Shown in pieces: positions 46,086 through 54,092 of a DNA stretch of 64,000 nucleotides; the stretch's first letter is position 1, and the number at the start of each line of letters is the position of its first letter. The position numbers and the translations under genes are program-made. A model generated the notes under the pieces. The model was given only the letters and a program-made list of their open reading frames with translations. It was not told the origin of the DNA and ran no database searches. Source of the stretch: Pseudomonas sp. PDM16 (GTDB lineage: Bacteria; Pseudomonadota; Gammaproteobacteria; Pseudomonadales; Pseudomonadaceae); assembly GCF_014851865.1 (NCBI RefSeq), contig NZ_JACVAM010000002.1, positions 682,001 through 746,000 of the forward strand, given 5' to 3'.

Positions 46086-46313
46086 CTACAACGACCCGCT
46101 ATAGGCTGTCTGATAGCTGATCAACAGCCATTCCAGCCACCGGACATCATCGACAGAGATTTGCGTACAGCCAACGACAAACAAACCGAGAACGCCCAAG
46201 AGCAAAATACGATGGTGGTAGGGGTGCAGCTTGCGACCGCATCCCTGGCAGTGATTGCATGGACTAGGCCAATCTCCCCCGCAGGTTGAGCAACGCGTGT
46301 GCTTGTTTCCCAT
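46086..46313 (-). CDS. Small zinc-ribbon membrane protein (hypothetical)
   Basis: The 75-residue protein starts with CSTCGG...CNHCQGCG, a four- or five-cysteine zinc-ribbon-like head, then a single membrane helix (ILLLGVLGLFVVGC) and a short tail. It has the reverse order (ribbon first) of its neighbour at 45687-45980. The ribosome site is weak. Two zinc-ribbon membrane proteins within 700 bp suggest the open frames are real, but expression is unproven. Confidence 0.5.
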   Translation of the reverse strand: MGNKHTRCSTCGGDWPSPCNHCQGCGRKLHPYHHRILLLGVLGLFVVGCTQISVDDVRWLEWLLISYQTAYSGSL

Positions 46314-46440
46314 GGCGCCGCTCTACCCGTTCAGCCGAACGGCAATCATATAGCACGCTCTTACCGAACATGCCGCTCTTCTAGCGGGCCTTGGATTACC
46401 GGCTAGTACTCCCATTCGGTCAGGCGCTCAAGCGCCTCGC

Positions 46441-47045
46441 CTATCTCCGATAGTGTTCAATGTGCGGTACCAGATAGGGGGCTATCCCAATCCGCTGGCG
46501 AGAGTGAAGCCACTTCGTTTGCAGGATAGGGGGCTGAGCTATCTGACTGCTGATCAGATCGATGTGCTGTTTTCAGCGATTCTATAAGCGCTGTTGGGGC
46601 CGCATGTCGCGATGGTCACTGGCGCACACTGGGGGAGGGGGGTGCAGTTACTGAGGTCGGAGCGAGTGCGTAACCACCTGGTTGCCTTCATGAGCACCAA
46701 AGGCAAGCGCAACTGATGAATACCAATTGCCCCAGAGTTGGAAGTCAGGATTCAGCAGCACCTTAAGGCGTATGGTCCTTTATCCAAGTTCTTAAACCGC
46801 TTCGACAAGACGTTGGTCGTGTCTGGTCCGCAAGTGCCGAATGGCCAGTCATCGCGCGTGCTTCGGCATGCTTTCGCCAGCCGCTTCGTGATGAATGGGG
46901 GCGACATCCTGACTCTGCAGAAAATTCTGGGCCATACCTCGTTGACCATGACCATGCGCACCTGGCACCGGATCACTTGAAGGATGCGGTTAGGCTGGGG
47001 CCAGTTACGGATTATCGACACTTCTTCGACAGTTGGCCGGCCTGA
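46441..47045 (+). pseudogene. Decayed phage-type tyrosine recombinase (integrase)
   Basis: Translation in one frame gives YQIGGYPNPLARVKPLRLQ, then LSYLTADQIDVLF, a TAA at 46585-46587, then VAFMSTKGKRN, two successive TGA codons at about 46722-46727, then an intact stretch with RHAFASRFVMNGGDILTLQK and LGHTSL. After this a frameshift near 46950 puts the expected tyrosine-bearing YAHLAPDHL end in another frame, ending with TGA at 47043-47045. The pattern is the catalytic half of a Pf1-like or related phage integrase. It retains the HxxR arginine and LGH box but is certainly non-functional. It lies 52 bp from the tRNA-Ser 3' end, as integrases usually do. Confidence 0.85.
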
Positions 47046-47050
47046 AATGC

Positions 47051-47084
47051 AAAAGCCCCCGAAACTCTATGAATTTCAGGGGCT
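47051..47084 (-). terminator. Intrinsic terminator of tRNA-Ser
   Basis: On the minus strand AGCCCCTGAAA pairs with TTTCGGGGGCT (one mismatch), followed by TTTTGC. It lies just beyond the CCA end of the tRNA. Confidence 0.8.
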
Positions 47085-47097
47085 CGCGCGATAACTA

Positions 47098-47187
47098 TGG
47101 CGGGAAGATAGGGATTTGAACCCTAGGTGCCATTGCTGACACAACGGATTTCGAATCCGTCCCGTTCGACCACTCCGGCATCTTCCC
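47098..47187 (-). tRNA. tRNA-Ser (anticodon CGA)
   Basis: This 90-nt tRNA has an acceptor stem GGGAAGA pairing with TCTTCCC, discriminator G and an encoded CCA. The anticodon stem ACGGA/TCCGT holds loop TTCGAAA, giving anticodon CGA (reads UCG). A long variable arm, typical of tRNA-Ser, follows, and the T arm includes GGTTCAAATCC. It appears intact. Its 3' end borders the integrase remnant, so it is the probable island attachment site. Confidence 0.95.
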
Positions 47188-47270
47188 AAGGCGGGCGCAT
47201 GATACCAGTTAAGGTTCGTTAGTCCAGCTATTTTTTCTTGTGTGATCAGGCGCTTGCGTTGCGCTTATGA

Positions 47271-47295
47271 AAAAAGGGAGCCGTGGCTCCCTTTT
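47271..47295 (-). terminator. Intrinsic terminator of purC
   Basis: AAAAGGGAGCC-GT-GGCTCCCTTTT forms an 11-bp stem. On the minus strand it is followed by a T-run, 18 bp after the purC stop. Confidence 0.93.
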
Positions 47296-47312
47296 GTTGT
47301 TTTTGCATTCCC

Positions 47313-48182
47313 TTACTGGGTTAACCGAGTCAGCGCTTCGCGGTACTTGTCGGCGGTCTTCTGGGCGACTTCGGCTGGCACTGCGGGTGCTGGTGGTTGC
47401 TTGTTCCAGCCTGTGGACTCCAGCCAGTCGCGCACGAACTGCTTGTCGAAGCTAGGAGGGTTGCTGCCTTCGGCATAGCTGTCAGCAGGCCAGAAGCGGC
47501 TCGAGTCGGGTGTAAGCACCTCGTCCATCAGGGTCAGAGTGCCGTCCTCGTCGACGCCGAACTCGAACTTGGTGTCGGCGATGATGATGCCTCGGGTGGC
47601 CGCGTATTCGACCGCTGCACTGTACAGGGCTATGGCGGTGTCGCGTACCTTGGCCGCGAGGTCTGCGCCGACGATGGCCTCGCATTGCTCGAAGCTGATG
47701 TTTTCGTCATGGTCGCCGACGGCAGCCTTGGTCGATGGTGTGAAGATCGGTTGAGGCAACTTGGCTGCCTCCTTGAGGCCCGCGGGTAGCTGAATACCGC
47801 AGACGGTGCCGCTCTTCTGGTACTCCTTCCAGCCGGAGCCAACGATGTAGCCGCGTACGATGGCCTCTACCGCGACTGGCTTGAGTCGCTTGGCGACTAC
47901 CGCGCGCCCTTTCACCAGAGGAAGCTCGGCAGCTGCGACGACGTCCTCGACCTGGTCGCCGGTAAAGTGATTCGGCACCACATCCTTGAGTTTGTCGAAC
48001 CAGAAGTTGGAGATGGCAGTGAGGATCTTGCCCTTGTCCGGGATGGGTTGCTCGAGGATGACGTCGAAGGCGGAGAGCCGATCCGTGGCGACCATCAGCA
48101 TGCGCTTGGCATCGATCTCGTAGAGGTCGCGGACTTTGCCGGAGTAGATTTTCTTCAGGCTAAGGGTAGTGGGGGTGGTCAT
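47313..48182 (-). CDS. purC: SAICAR synthase, Ade1-type
   Basis: The 289-residue enzyme joins CAIR and aspartate in purine synthesis. It shows [12 protein letters not shown] at the N-terminus, [29 protein letters not shown], the TPSTKA loop and the C-terminal [12 protein letters not shown]. These features and the length fit the longer yeast Ade1-like class, not the roughly 236-residue class that I remember for P. aeruginosa PurC. It follows bamC, with a strong hairpin between, in the same dapA-bamC-purC order. Xenologous replacement is a possibility. Codon use seems normal for the chromosome. Confidence 0.93.
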   Translation of the reverse strand: MTTPTTLSLKKIYSGKVRDLYEIDAKRMLMVATDRLSAFDVILEQPIPDKGKILTAISNFWFDKLKDVVPNHFTGDQVEDVVAAAELPLVKGRAVVAKRLKPVAVEAIVRGYIVGSGWKEYQKSGTVCGIQLPAGLKEAAKLPQPIFTPSTKAAVGDHDENISFEQCEAIVGADLAAKVRDTAIALYSAAVEYAATRGIIIADTKFEFGVDEDGTLTLMDEVLTPDSSRFWPADSYAEGSNPPSFDKQFVRDWLESTGWNKQPPAPAVPAEVAQKTADKYREALTRLTQ

Positions 48183-48211
48183 GTCGAATTTCCGCCTGGT
48201 TCAAACGAAAC

Positions 48212-48237
48212 AGGCGAAACCCGGTCGGGTTTCGCCT
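48212..48237 (-). terminator. Hairpin between bamC and purC
   Basis: A 12-bp perfect stem, AGGCGAAACCCG with CGGGTTTCGCCT and a GT loop, lies in the bamC-purC gap. Only GTTTCGTTT follows on the minus strand, so it may be a leaky terminator or RNA-stability element between the two genes. Confidence 0.6.
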
Positions 48238-48266
48238 ATCGATCTTCGCTGTGGTCCCCTGTGGGA

Positions 48267-49382
48267 TCAGCCGAGATTTTGCTGGATCAGTGTCAGTACG
48301 CGGCGGGCTACATCTTCAGGCGCTGCGGTATTGATGTCTTTCTCTACCGTGACCTGGATATCTCCACCTGCATTGCTGGTCAGTCGCACCTGATAGCGTT
48401 CGGCTCGTGCGTCGATCTCCTCCTGGGAGGGTTCGCTGCTGAACAGGCCGCTGATGAAGCCTTTCTCTTCTTTCGGGTTGCTTGCGCCTTCCGCCAGGTT
48501 GACGTAGTAGACGCCCAGGCTGCGGTTGATGTCATCGACGCGTACGTTGCCCAATTCGAGAGCGCGGCCGATGCTCGACCATGCGCGATCAAAGTCGGTG
48601 CTGAGGTTTAGAACGGGATTGCCGGCGCCATCCTGCGAGAGGTTGACGCGATTGGGGGCGTCGTAGTTGCGTGCCGCCAGCAGCGAGACGGAGCCGTGCT
48701 CGGCGGTGCTGCTGAGGTCTGCAAGCATGCCGTCGAGGAGCGACGCTTCGAGGCTAGCGTTGCCGGTGCGGGCCGGGAAGGCCGCGTCAGCGGTGCTGCC
48801 TTCTTCACGCTCGGCGCTGACCACGAATACTTCGCTGGTGTTGCGCACCACGCCAGGCTCGATGCGCACGCGTACACGCACTTGATTGTCACTGTCCGAC
48901 ATCAGGCTGCCGAGTCGGCGGCCCATGGACGGGGCCAGGTCCTTCGTGCCCTGCCATTCGGTGATGAACTCACCCGTCTGCGGGCGTTCTTCCGCTACGC
49001 GGAAGCCACTGTTCTCGAAGTAGGAGCGAGCCACCGGCCAGACTTCCGAGGGAGCGCGCTGAGCGACCAGCCAGCGGGAGTCGCCACTCTTCTGCAAGCT
49101 GAACTCGCTGGCTTCACCTGTGGCGCCTAGGGCTTGCGGACGCGGCACTTCGAATTCCTGTGGCGTGGCGGTGCTGTCGGCCACATGCGCAGGAATTGGC
49201 AGCAGGGGATCGAGGCGCTTGGCATCGACATTCGGAGGCGTCTGCATGGGTGCAGTGCGGCGTGCCTCCAGGTAATCGGTAGAGCGGTCACGGAAGTAGC
49301 CTTCGTCACCCCAGAGCCAACCACAACCGCTGGTGTTGGAGATGATAAGGGCAAGGGCGGAGAGTCCAGCCAGTCGCTTCAT
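48267..49382 (-). CDS. bamC: Outer membrane protein assembly factor BamC
   Basis: The 371-residue lipoprotein has lipobox TSGCGWLW (Cys at about residue 20) and the conserved unstructured N-terminal segment that binds BamD (GYFRDRSTDYLEA, then LDPLLPIP). Two helix-grip domains follow (FENSGFRVAEERPQTGEFI and FDRAWSSIGRALELGNVRV). BamC is an accessory subunit of the outer-membrane beta-barrel assembly machine. The ATG at 49382 is chosen; a TTG two codons upstream is possible. It follows dapA by 17 bp, so the two are in one operon. Confidence 0.92.
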   Translation of the reverse strand: MKRLAGLSALALIISNTSGCGWLWGDEGYFRDRSTDYLEARRTAPMQTPPNVDAKRLDPLLPIPAHVADSTATPQEFEVPRPQALGATGEASEFSLQKSGDSRWLVAQRAPSEVWPVARSYFENSGFRVAEERPQTGEFITEWQGTKDLAPSMGRRLGSLMSDSDNQVRVRVRIEPGVVRNTSEVFVVSAEREEGSTADAAFPARTGNASLEASLLDGMLADLSSTAEHGSVSLLAARNYDAPNRVNLSQDGAGNPVLNLSTDFDRAWSSIGRALELGNVRVDDINRSLGVYYVNLAEGASNPKEEKGFISGLFSSEPSQEEIDARAERYQVRLTSNAGGDIQVTVEKDINTAAPEDVARRVLTLIQQNLG

Positions 49383-49399
49383 GCGCAAATATTCCTCGA

Positions 49400-50278
49400 T
49401 TAAGCCAGGACGCCGGACTGGCGCATGGCCTGACGCAGCGGTTCGTGACAGCGCGGGCTGAGCCAGGTCAGCGGCAGGCGGATGCCGTCCTGCATCAGGC
49501 CCATTTCATTCAGGGCCCACTTCACCGGAATCGGATTGGATTCGATGAACAGGTTCTTGTGCAGCGGCATCATGCGTTCGTTGATTCCGCGGGCGGTAGC
49601 GGCGTCGCCAGCCATGGCCGCGGCGCACAGTTCGGCCATGGCGCGGGGCGCGACGTTGGCGGTCACAGAGATATTACCCTTGCCGCCCATCAGCATCAGT
49701 TCGACGGCGGTTGGGTCGTCACCGGAGTAGACGAGGAAGTCGGTGCTGACGCGATCAAGGATCTCCTGGCCGCGTTGCAGGTCGCCGGTGGCTTCCTTGA
49801 TGCCGATGATGTTGGCGACCTTGGACAGGCGCTCTACAGTCTCCGGAAGCATGTCGCAAGCAGTGCGGCCCGGTACGTTATAGAGAATCTGCGGGATCGC
49901 CACGCTTTCGGCGATATGACGGAAGTGCAGGTAGAGGCCTTCCTGGGTCGGCTTGTTGTAGTAGGGAGTGACCAGCAGGCATGCATCGGCGCCGACGCTC
50001 TTGGCGTTCTGGGTCAGCTCGATGGCCTCGCGGGTGCTGTTGGCGCCGGTACCGGCGATGACCGGGATGCGGCCTGCAACCTGATCGACCACGCGGCGAA
50101 TGACTTCGACGTGCTCGTTGACATCCAGAGTGGCGGATTCGCCGGTGGTGCCGACGGCGACTATGGCGTTGGTGCCTTCCTGCAGGTGAAAGTCGACCAG
50201 CTTGCTCAGCGCAGCCCAATCCAGACCGCCTTGTGCGTCCATGGGCGTGACCAGCGCCACCATACTGCCCGAAATCAT
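49400..50278 (-). CDS. dapA: 4-hydroxy-tetrahydrodipicolinate synthase
   Basis: The 292-residue TIM-barrel lyase condenses pyruvate with aspartate semialdehyde for lysine and diaminopimelate synthesis. It has the GTTGESATL phosphate-like loop, the catalytic tyrosine in [11 protein letters not shown], and the Schiff-base lysine in [10 protein letters not shown]. The start is the ATG giving [13 protein letters not shown], the usual DapA opening; the frame runs further upstream. It begins the dapA-bamC-(purC) unit and is divergent from gcvR. Confidence 0.96.
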   Translation of the reverse strand: MISGSMVALVTPMDAQGGLDWAALSKLVDFHLQEGTNAIVAVGTTGESATLDVNEHVEVIRRVVDQVAGRIPVIAGTGANSTREAIELTQNAKSVGADACLLVTPYYNKPTQEGLYLHFRHIAESVAIPQILYNVPGRTACDMLPETVERLSKVANIIGIKEATGDLQRGQEILDRVSTDFLVYSGDDPTAVELMLMGGKGNISVTANVAPRAMAELCAAAMAGDAATARGINERMMPLHKNLFIESNPIPVKWALNEMGLMQDGIRLPLTWLSPRCHEPLRQAMRQSGVLA

Positions 50279-50444
50279 GCAACCGCTCCTGCCGGAAAAA
50301 GAGAGCGGTAATGGTACTGGCGCCACCTGTGTTGTACAAGCGAGCGGAGCAGCGCCAGCATTCCCCTGCGCGGCGCTTTTCGATACCCTTTCATCTTTGC
50401 TTGGCGCCTCATGGCACCGCACCTCATCGTTTCAGGGAAGCTGA

Positions 50445-51002
50445 ATGTCCACCCCCCAGGTTCGCGAACAATTCCTCGTCATCAGCGCCCTCGGCGCCAA
50501 CCCCATGGAGCTGACCAGCGTCCTTTGCCGGGCCAGCCAGGAAAACCGTTGCGGTGTGGTCAGTAGCCGTCTTACCCGCCACGGTGAGTACAGTTCTCTG
50601 ACCCTGCAGATCAGCGGCAGCTGGGATGCTCTTGCTCGTTTGGAGGGCGTGCTCCCCGCCCTGGCCAAGCGCCACAGCTTCAGCGTCAACATGATCCGCA
50701 GCGGCGCCCTAGAGGCTCGCCCCAATTCGCTGCCTTATGTGGCCTATGTCAGCTGCGCCTATCGCCCGGACATCCTCAACGAGCTGTGCCAGTTCTTCAG
50801 CGACCACCGCGTGGAGCTGGAAAGCATCACCTGCGACACCTACCAGGCCCCGCAGACCGGCGGCACCCTGCTCAACGCCACGCTGACCGTGACCCTGCCG
50901 CCCGGCACCCAGATCAGCTGGCTGCGCGACCAGTTCCTCGACTTCTCCGACGCCCTCAACCTGGACGCGCTGATCGAACCCTGGCGCCCGCAGAACCCAT
51001 AA
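50445..51002 (+). CDS. gcvR: Glycine cleavage system regulator GcvR-type, double ACT
   Basis: The 185-residue protein has two ACT domains (about 10-85 and 95-170; REQFLVISALGANPMEL, then SLPYVAYVSCAYRPDILNEL). It resembles E. coli GcvR, which binds glycine and inhibits the activator GcvA. There is no DNA-binding motif, so it acts through a partner protein. It is followed by bcp 10 bp later, as in other pseudomonads, and is divergent from dapA. Confidence 0.9.
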   Translation: MSTPQVREQFLVISALGANPMELTSVLCRASQENRCGVVSSRLTRHGEYSSLTLQISGSWDALARLEGVLPALAKRHSFSVNMIRSGALEARPNSLPYVAYVSCAYRPDILNELCQFFSDHRVELESITCDTYQAPQTGGTLLNATLTVTLPPGTQISWLRDQFLDFSDALNLDALIEPWRPQNP

Positions 51003-51012
51003 GGAATCCGAG

Positions 51013-51486
51013 ATGGCCGTTTCCCTTGACCAGCCGGTCGCCGATTTCAGTGCCGCCGCCACCAGTGGCCAGGAGGTCAGCCTCAGCGCCCTCAAGGGCC
51101 AACAGGTAGTGATCTACTTCTATCCCAAGGACAGTACCCCGGGCTGCACCACCGAAGGATTGGACTTCCGAGCCCGCTACGCTGAATTCCAGGCCGCCAA
51201 CACCCAGGTTTTCGGCGTATCGATGGACAGCCTGAAGAAGCACGAAAGCTTCAAGTGCAAACAGGATTTCCCTTTCGAGCTGATCAGCGACCCGGAGCAC
51301 GAGCTGTGCGACCTCTTTGGCGTCTATCAGCTGAAAAAGAACTACGGCAAGGAATACATGGGCATAGTGCGCAGCACCTTCCTGCTCGACGCCAACGGCG
51401 TGCTCCGCCAGGAGTGGCGCAACCTGCGGGTTGCCGGCCATGTCGATGCGGTCCTGGCCGCAGCCGTGGCCTTGAACAATGGATGA
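51013..51486 (+). CDS. bcp: Thiol peroxidase Bcp (peroxiredoxin Q)
   Basis: The 157-residue peroxiredoxin reduces hydrogen and organic peroxides through thioredoxin. The peroxidatic cysteine is in YPKDSTPGCTTE (about residue 46). A second cysteine at KCKQDF (about residue 81) and the RSTFLLDANG strand also fit. It lies 10 bp after gcvR and its end overlaps the sulfotransferase gene by 8 bp. Confidence 0.95.
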   Translation: MAVSLDQPVADFSAAATSGQEVSLSALKGQQVVIYFYPKDSTPGCTTEGLDFRARYAEFQAANTQVFGVSMDSLKKHESFKCKQDFPFELISDPEHELCDLFGVYQLKKNYGKEYMGIVRSTFLLDANGVLRQEWRNLRVAGHVDAVLAAAVALNNG

Positions 51487-52363
51487 TAGGCAAGCAGAGC
51501 GCGAGGGCGTGAGGCTCGATTTTCTAGTGCCTGGCGTCAGCAAGTGCGGCACCACAACGCTTTGCTATCTGTTGGGCGAGCATCCGGAAGTCTTCATCCC
51601 GGAGATCAAGGAGCCCAACTATTTCGTCAGTGAAGACCTGGCCGAGCAGCGTCCCTTCTATGAGGAGTTGTTCGCTCCCGCCGTGCCAGGTCAGTTGCTC
51701 GGGGAAGGCTCCCAGCTATACAGCGCGGTGGAGTTCGAGAAGCTTGCCAGCGCTCGGCTACGTGAGCACAACCGAGAGATGAAGCTGATCTTCAGTGTGC
51801 GCAATCCGCTCAAGCGCATCGAGTCGAGCTACCGTGAGCACCACCACAGAGGTCCGAACTATGCGATCAATGCGCCCTTCGGCATCGACGCCGCGATGAC
51901 CGAGCTGCCTGCTCTGCTGGAGGATTCTCGCTACTGGCGGCGCTTGCAGAACTATCGTCGCCACTTCCGCGATGATCAGATTCTGGTGATCTTCCTCGAA
52001 GACTTGCAGAGAGACCCTCAGCAGGTACTCAGACAGTGCTATGAGTTTCTCGGCGTCGATAGCCGTTTCGTCAATACGGTGGCGGACAGCACTCAGCTAA
52101 ATTCGGGCGAAGAGAAGCTCTACGACACCCGCTTATTGCGCTACTTGCGAACTCATCCTCGCACAGGCTTCAAGATAGCGCGCCTGCCAATCCCCACGCA
52201 GGACAGGCTGTTCCGTCGTCTCGGGCTGCGCCGTCCCTTCACCAGGCCTATACGCTGGAGCGCTGAGGCCCGGGCCAGGGTTATTCATACCCTGAAGGCC
52301 GATGTCGCCGAGTTTCTCGCCTTTTGCGGGCGCCCGGCGGACTTTTGGACGGAGTTCGCCTGA
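51479..52363 (+). CDS. PAPS-dependent sulfotransferase
   Basis: The 294-residue enzyme has the 5'-phosphosulfate binding loop GVSKCGTTTL near residue 20 and the 3'-phosphate motif RNPLKRIESSYREH near residue 108, the two marks of the PAPS sulfotransferase fold. It moves sulfate from PAPS to a hydroxyl or amine of a carbohydrate, lipid or other acceptor. The target is not apparent. It overlaps bcp by 8 bp, so it is translated with it. An isolated gene of this kind beside bcp is not something I expect in most pseudomonads. Confidence 0.88.
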   Translation: MDDRQAEREGVRLDFLVPGVSKCGTTTLCYLLGEHPEVFIPEIKEPNYFVSEDLAEQRPFYEELFAPAVPGQLLGEGSQLYSAVEFEKLASARLREHNREMKLIFSVRNPLKRIESSYREHHHRGPNYAINAPFGIDAAMTELPALLEDSRYWRRLQNYRRHFRDDQILVIFLEDLQRDPQQVLRQCYEFLGVDSRFVNTVADSTQLNSGEEKLYDTRLLRYLRTHPRTGFKIARLPIPTQDRLFRRLGLRRPFTRPIRWSAEARARVIHTLKADVAEFLAFCGRPADFWTEFA

Positions 52364-52440
52364 GCGGGGCGCCGATGGCATAGCAGTCATCGGCGTTAGT
52401 GATCAAGCGCAGCGGTGCGCGTGGCGCACCGTGCCTTGGG

Positions 52441-52773
52441 TCAGATACGTCGCTTATTCTTCTGATGCTGCTCGCAGGTCATGAAGCCTTTCCCGTTTAC
52501 CCGGCCGTTGGTGTCGAAGGTCACGTAGTAGGGCTGCTCCTTGCCATCCACATTGAGGATGTAGTTGTTGCAGGTGCCCGGCGTCACCGTGTTCTCCACC
52601 TCGGAAGAGGGCGGCCCGCCGAGGGTGAGCACCTGTTCCTTGGTCATGCCATCGCGAATGTCCTGGACCAGCGGCTCGTCGCGGTAGGTCACGTAGTCGC
52701 CGGGGTTCTCCATGGTGGAACAGCCGGTGATCACGCCGACCATGCCCAGTGCTGCCAAAGTGCGCTTGTACAT
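52441..52773 (-). CDS. osmE: Osmotically inducible lipoprotein OsmE-like
   Basis: The 110-residue lipoprotein has lipobox VITGC and an OmlA/SmpA-like fold. The family phrase YVTYRDEPLVQDIRDGMT is followed by VLTLGGPPS and PGTCNNYILN. It resembles OsmE, which is induced by high osmolarity. The ATG at 52773 gives the right signal peptide. It is monocistronic, flanked by the sulfotransferase gene on the opposite strand and a membrane channel gene. Confidence 0.9.
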   Translation of the reverse strand: MYKRTLAALGMVGVITGCSTMENPGDYVTYRDEPLVQDIRDGMTKEQVLTLGGPPSSEVENTVTPGTCNNYILNVDGKEQPYYVTFDTNGRVNGKGFMTCEQHQKNKRRI

Positions 52774-52851
52774 AATGTCGCTCCATCGCATGAGCCGGAC
52801 TGGCTCCCTGGAATTTGGAGCGTTGCGCTTGCGATGGAGTTCGAGCTTTTT

Positions 52852-53505
52852 TCAGCGCCTGGCGACGGTCATGGCAATCAGGCGCGACACCACCAGTGCC
52901 AGGTACATGACGCCGGCGAACTGTTCGATCATCACCAGCGAACGAGCCACGGGCGTGAGCGGTGTGATATCGCTGAGGCCTACTCCCGAGAGGGTGGTGA
53001 AACTGAGGAACAGCAGCTCCATCCAGGTGCGCGCGGCTTCGGGCTCTACAGGCGCACCGAAGCTGCCTGGTGCTAACAGCTGGCAGAAGGTGAACAGATG
53101 TGCGAAGGCCCAGGCCAGCAAGGTGAAGGTGGCGCCGACGGCGTACAGCTCGTCGGTACTGGCATGCAGGTCGGCGCTCATGTAGGCGATCAGACTGGCT
53201 GCCGCATAGAAGTAGAAGGCGGCCTCCAGTGCGGAGATCAGCGCCTCCAGCAGCAGGCTGGGAGTCAGCACGTCGAGCAGCGTCAAACCGATCACCAGCA
53301 CCGCCAGCAGTCCGGCCACCCAGGCCTGCGCAGGGCTGCGCTTGACCACATGCAGCGCCATGCCCAGCACCAGTACACCGAAGGCGCCGAACAGCGCCCG
53401 GCCAATCTGCGTGCCTTCCATCCAGGGGTACAGAAGCACGCCGAGCAGCTGGACGAACAGCAGGCCGGCGGAAGGGTGGCGACGGATGTAGGTGATGGGC
53501 GACAT
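52852..53505 (-). CDS. Ion channel family protein with atypical filter
   Basis: The 217-residue inner membrane protein has about six hydrophobic segments. The last third holds a pore-loop pattern SFTTLSGVGLSDITPLTP between two helices, as in Pfam Ion_trans_2 channels. The usual potassium filter TVGYG is replaced by SGVGLSD, so potassium selectivity is not assured. Topology and the pore loop support an ion channel; the ion is unknown. A 46-bp gap after it contains no terminator I can define. Confidence 0.75.
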   Translation of the reverse strand: MSPITYIRRHPSAGLLFVQLLGVLLYPWMEGTQIGRALFGAFGVLVLGMALHVVKRSPAQAWVAGLLAVLVIGLTLLDVLTPSLLLEALISALEAAFYFYAAASLIAYMSADLHASTDELYAVGATFTLLAWAFAHLFTFCQLLAPGSFGAPVEPEAARTWMELLFLSFTTLSGVGLSDITPLTPVARSLVMIEQFAGVMYLALVVSRLIAMTVARR

Positions 53506-53570
53506 GGGCGTCCTGCTGTGTCTGCGGGGAGGGGTAAGACTGGTTGGTGGGTGGGGTTGGTTCCCGATGT

Positions 53571-54092
53571 TCAGGTGATCAGGCGCTGGACGTGCTCGAT
53601 GGCTTGGCGCTCGCGCTCAATCCAGTTGCCATCGATATCCACCCAGCTCTGCCCATGTTGCTGCAGCCAATCACGACAGCCTTGGTGGAAGCATAGGCGG
53701 TCCGCCAGCGCGGGCTGGCAGCGTTGACCATCGCTTTCCCAGTCGACATCCAGAGGCGACAGCAGCAGATGCAGATGGTACTGACGGTTCAGCAGTTCTT
53801 GCTCCAGCCAGGGCGGACAGTCGCCGAACAGGGTACGACTCCACAGGACATTGCTCAGCAGGTGGGTGTCGAGAATCAGCAGCTCTGGAGCTTGGGCGCG
53901 GGCGGCATCTTCCCATTCGAGCTGGCCTCTGGCGATGGCAGGGATGTCCGAAAGGCTGGTGTCGCGTTGCTGCTGGTCGATGAAGTGGCGTACGTATTCA
54001 CCGACCACCAGGCCGCCGAAGCGTCGTTGCAGACGCTCGGCGAGAAAGGTCTTGCCGCTGGATTCGGGCCCCGTCAGCACCACGACTTTCAT
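53571..54092 (-). CDS. Nicotinamide riboside kinase-type ATPase (NadR-like)
   Basis: The 173-residue protein has a P-loop GPESSGKT at residues 8-15 and a second metal-binding element LLILDTHLLS. It resembles the ribosylnicotinamide kinase domain of NadR, without the adenylyltransferase domain. It overlaps the pnuC stop by 4 bp (ATGA), so its product probably phosphorylates nicotinamide riboside taken up by PnuC. It is the last gene of the three-gene operon. Confidence 0.87.
   Translation of the reverse strand: MKVVVLTGPESSGKTFLAERLQRRFGGLVVGEYVRHFIDQQQRDTSLSDIPAIARGQLEWEDAARAQAPELLILDTHLLSNVLWSRTLFGDCPPWLEQELLNRQYHLHLLLSPLDVDWESDGQRCQPALADRLCFHQGCRDWLQQHGQSWVDIDGNWIERERQAIEHVQRLIT

Larger units (their letters stand above)
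43641..47097. mobile_element. Decayed genomic island next to tRNA-Ser
   Basis: This stretch is visibly A+T-rich compared with its surroundings, uses codons such as AGA, ATA and TTA, and carries genes with no recognised pseudomonad role. It ends at the 3' end of tRNA-Ser(CGA), just after a broken phage-type integrase. tRNA 3' ends are usual integration sites. The left boundary is approximate and I did not find a second copy of the tRNA 3' end. Confidence 0.55.
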
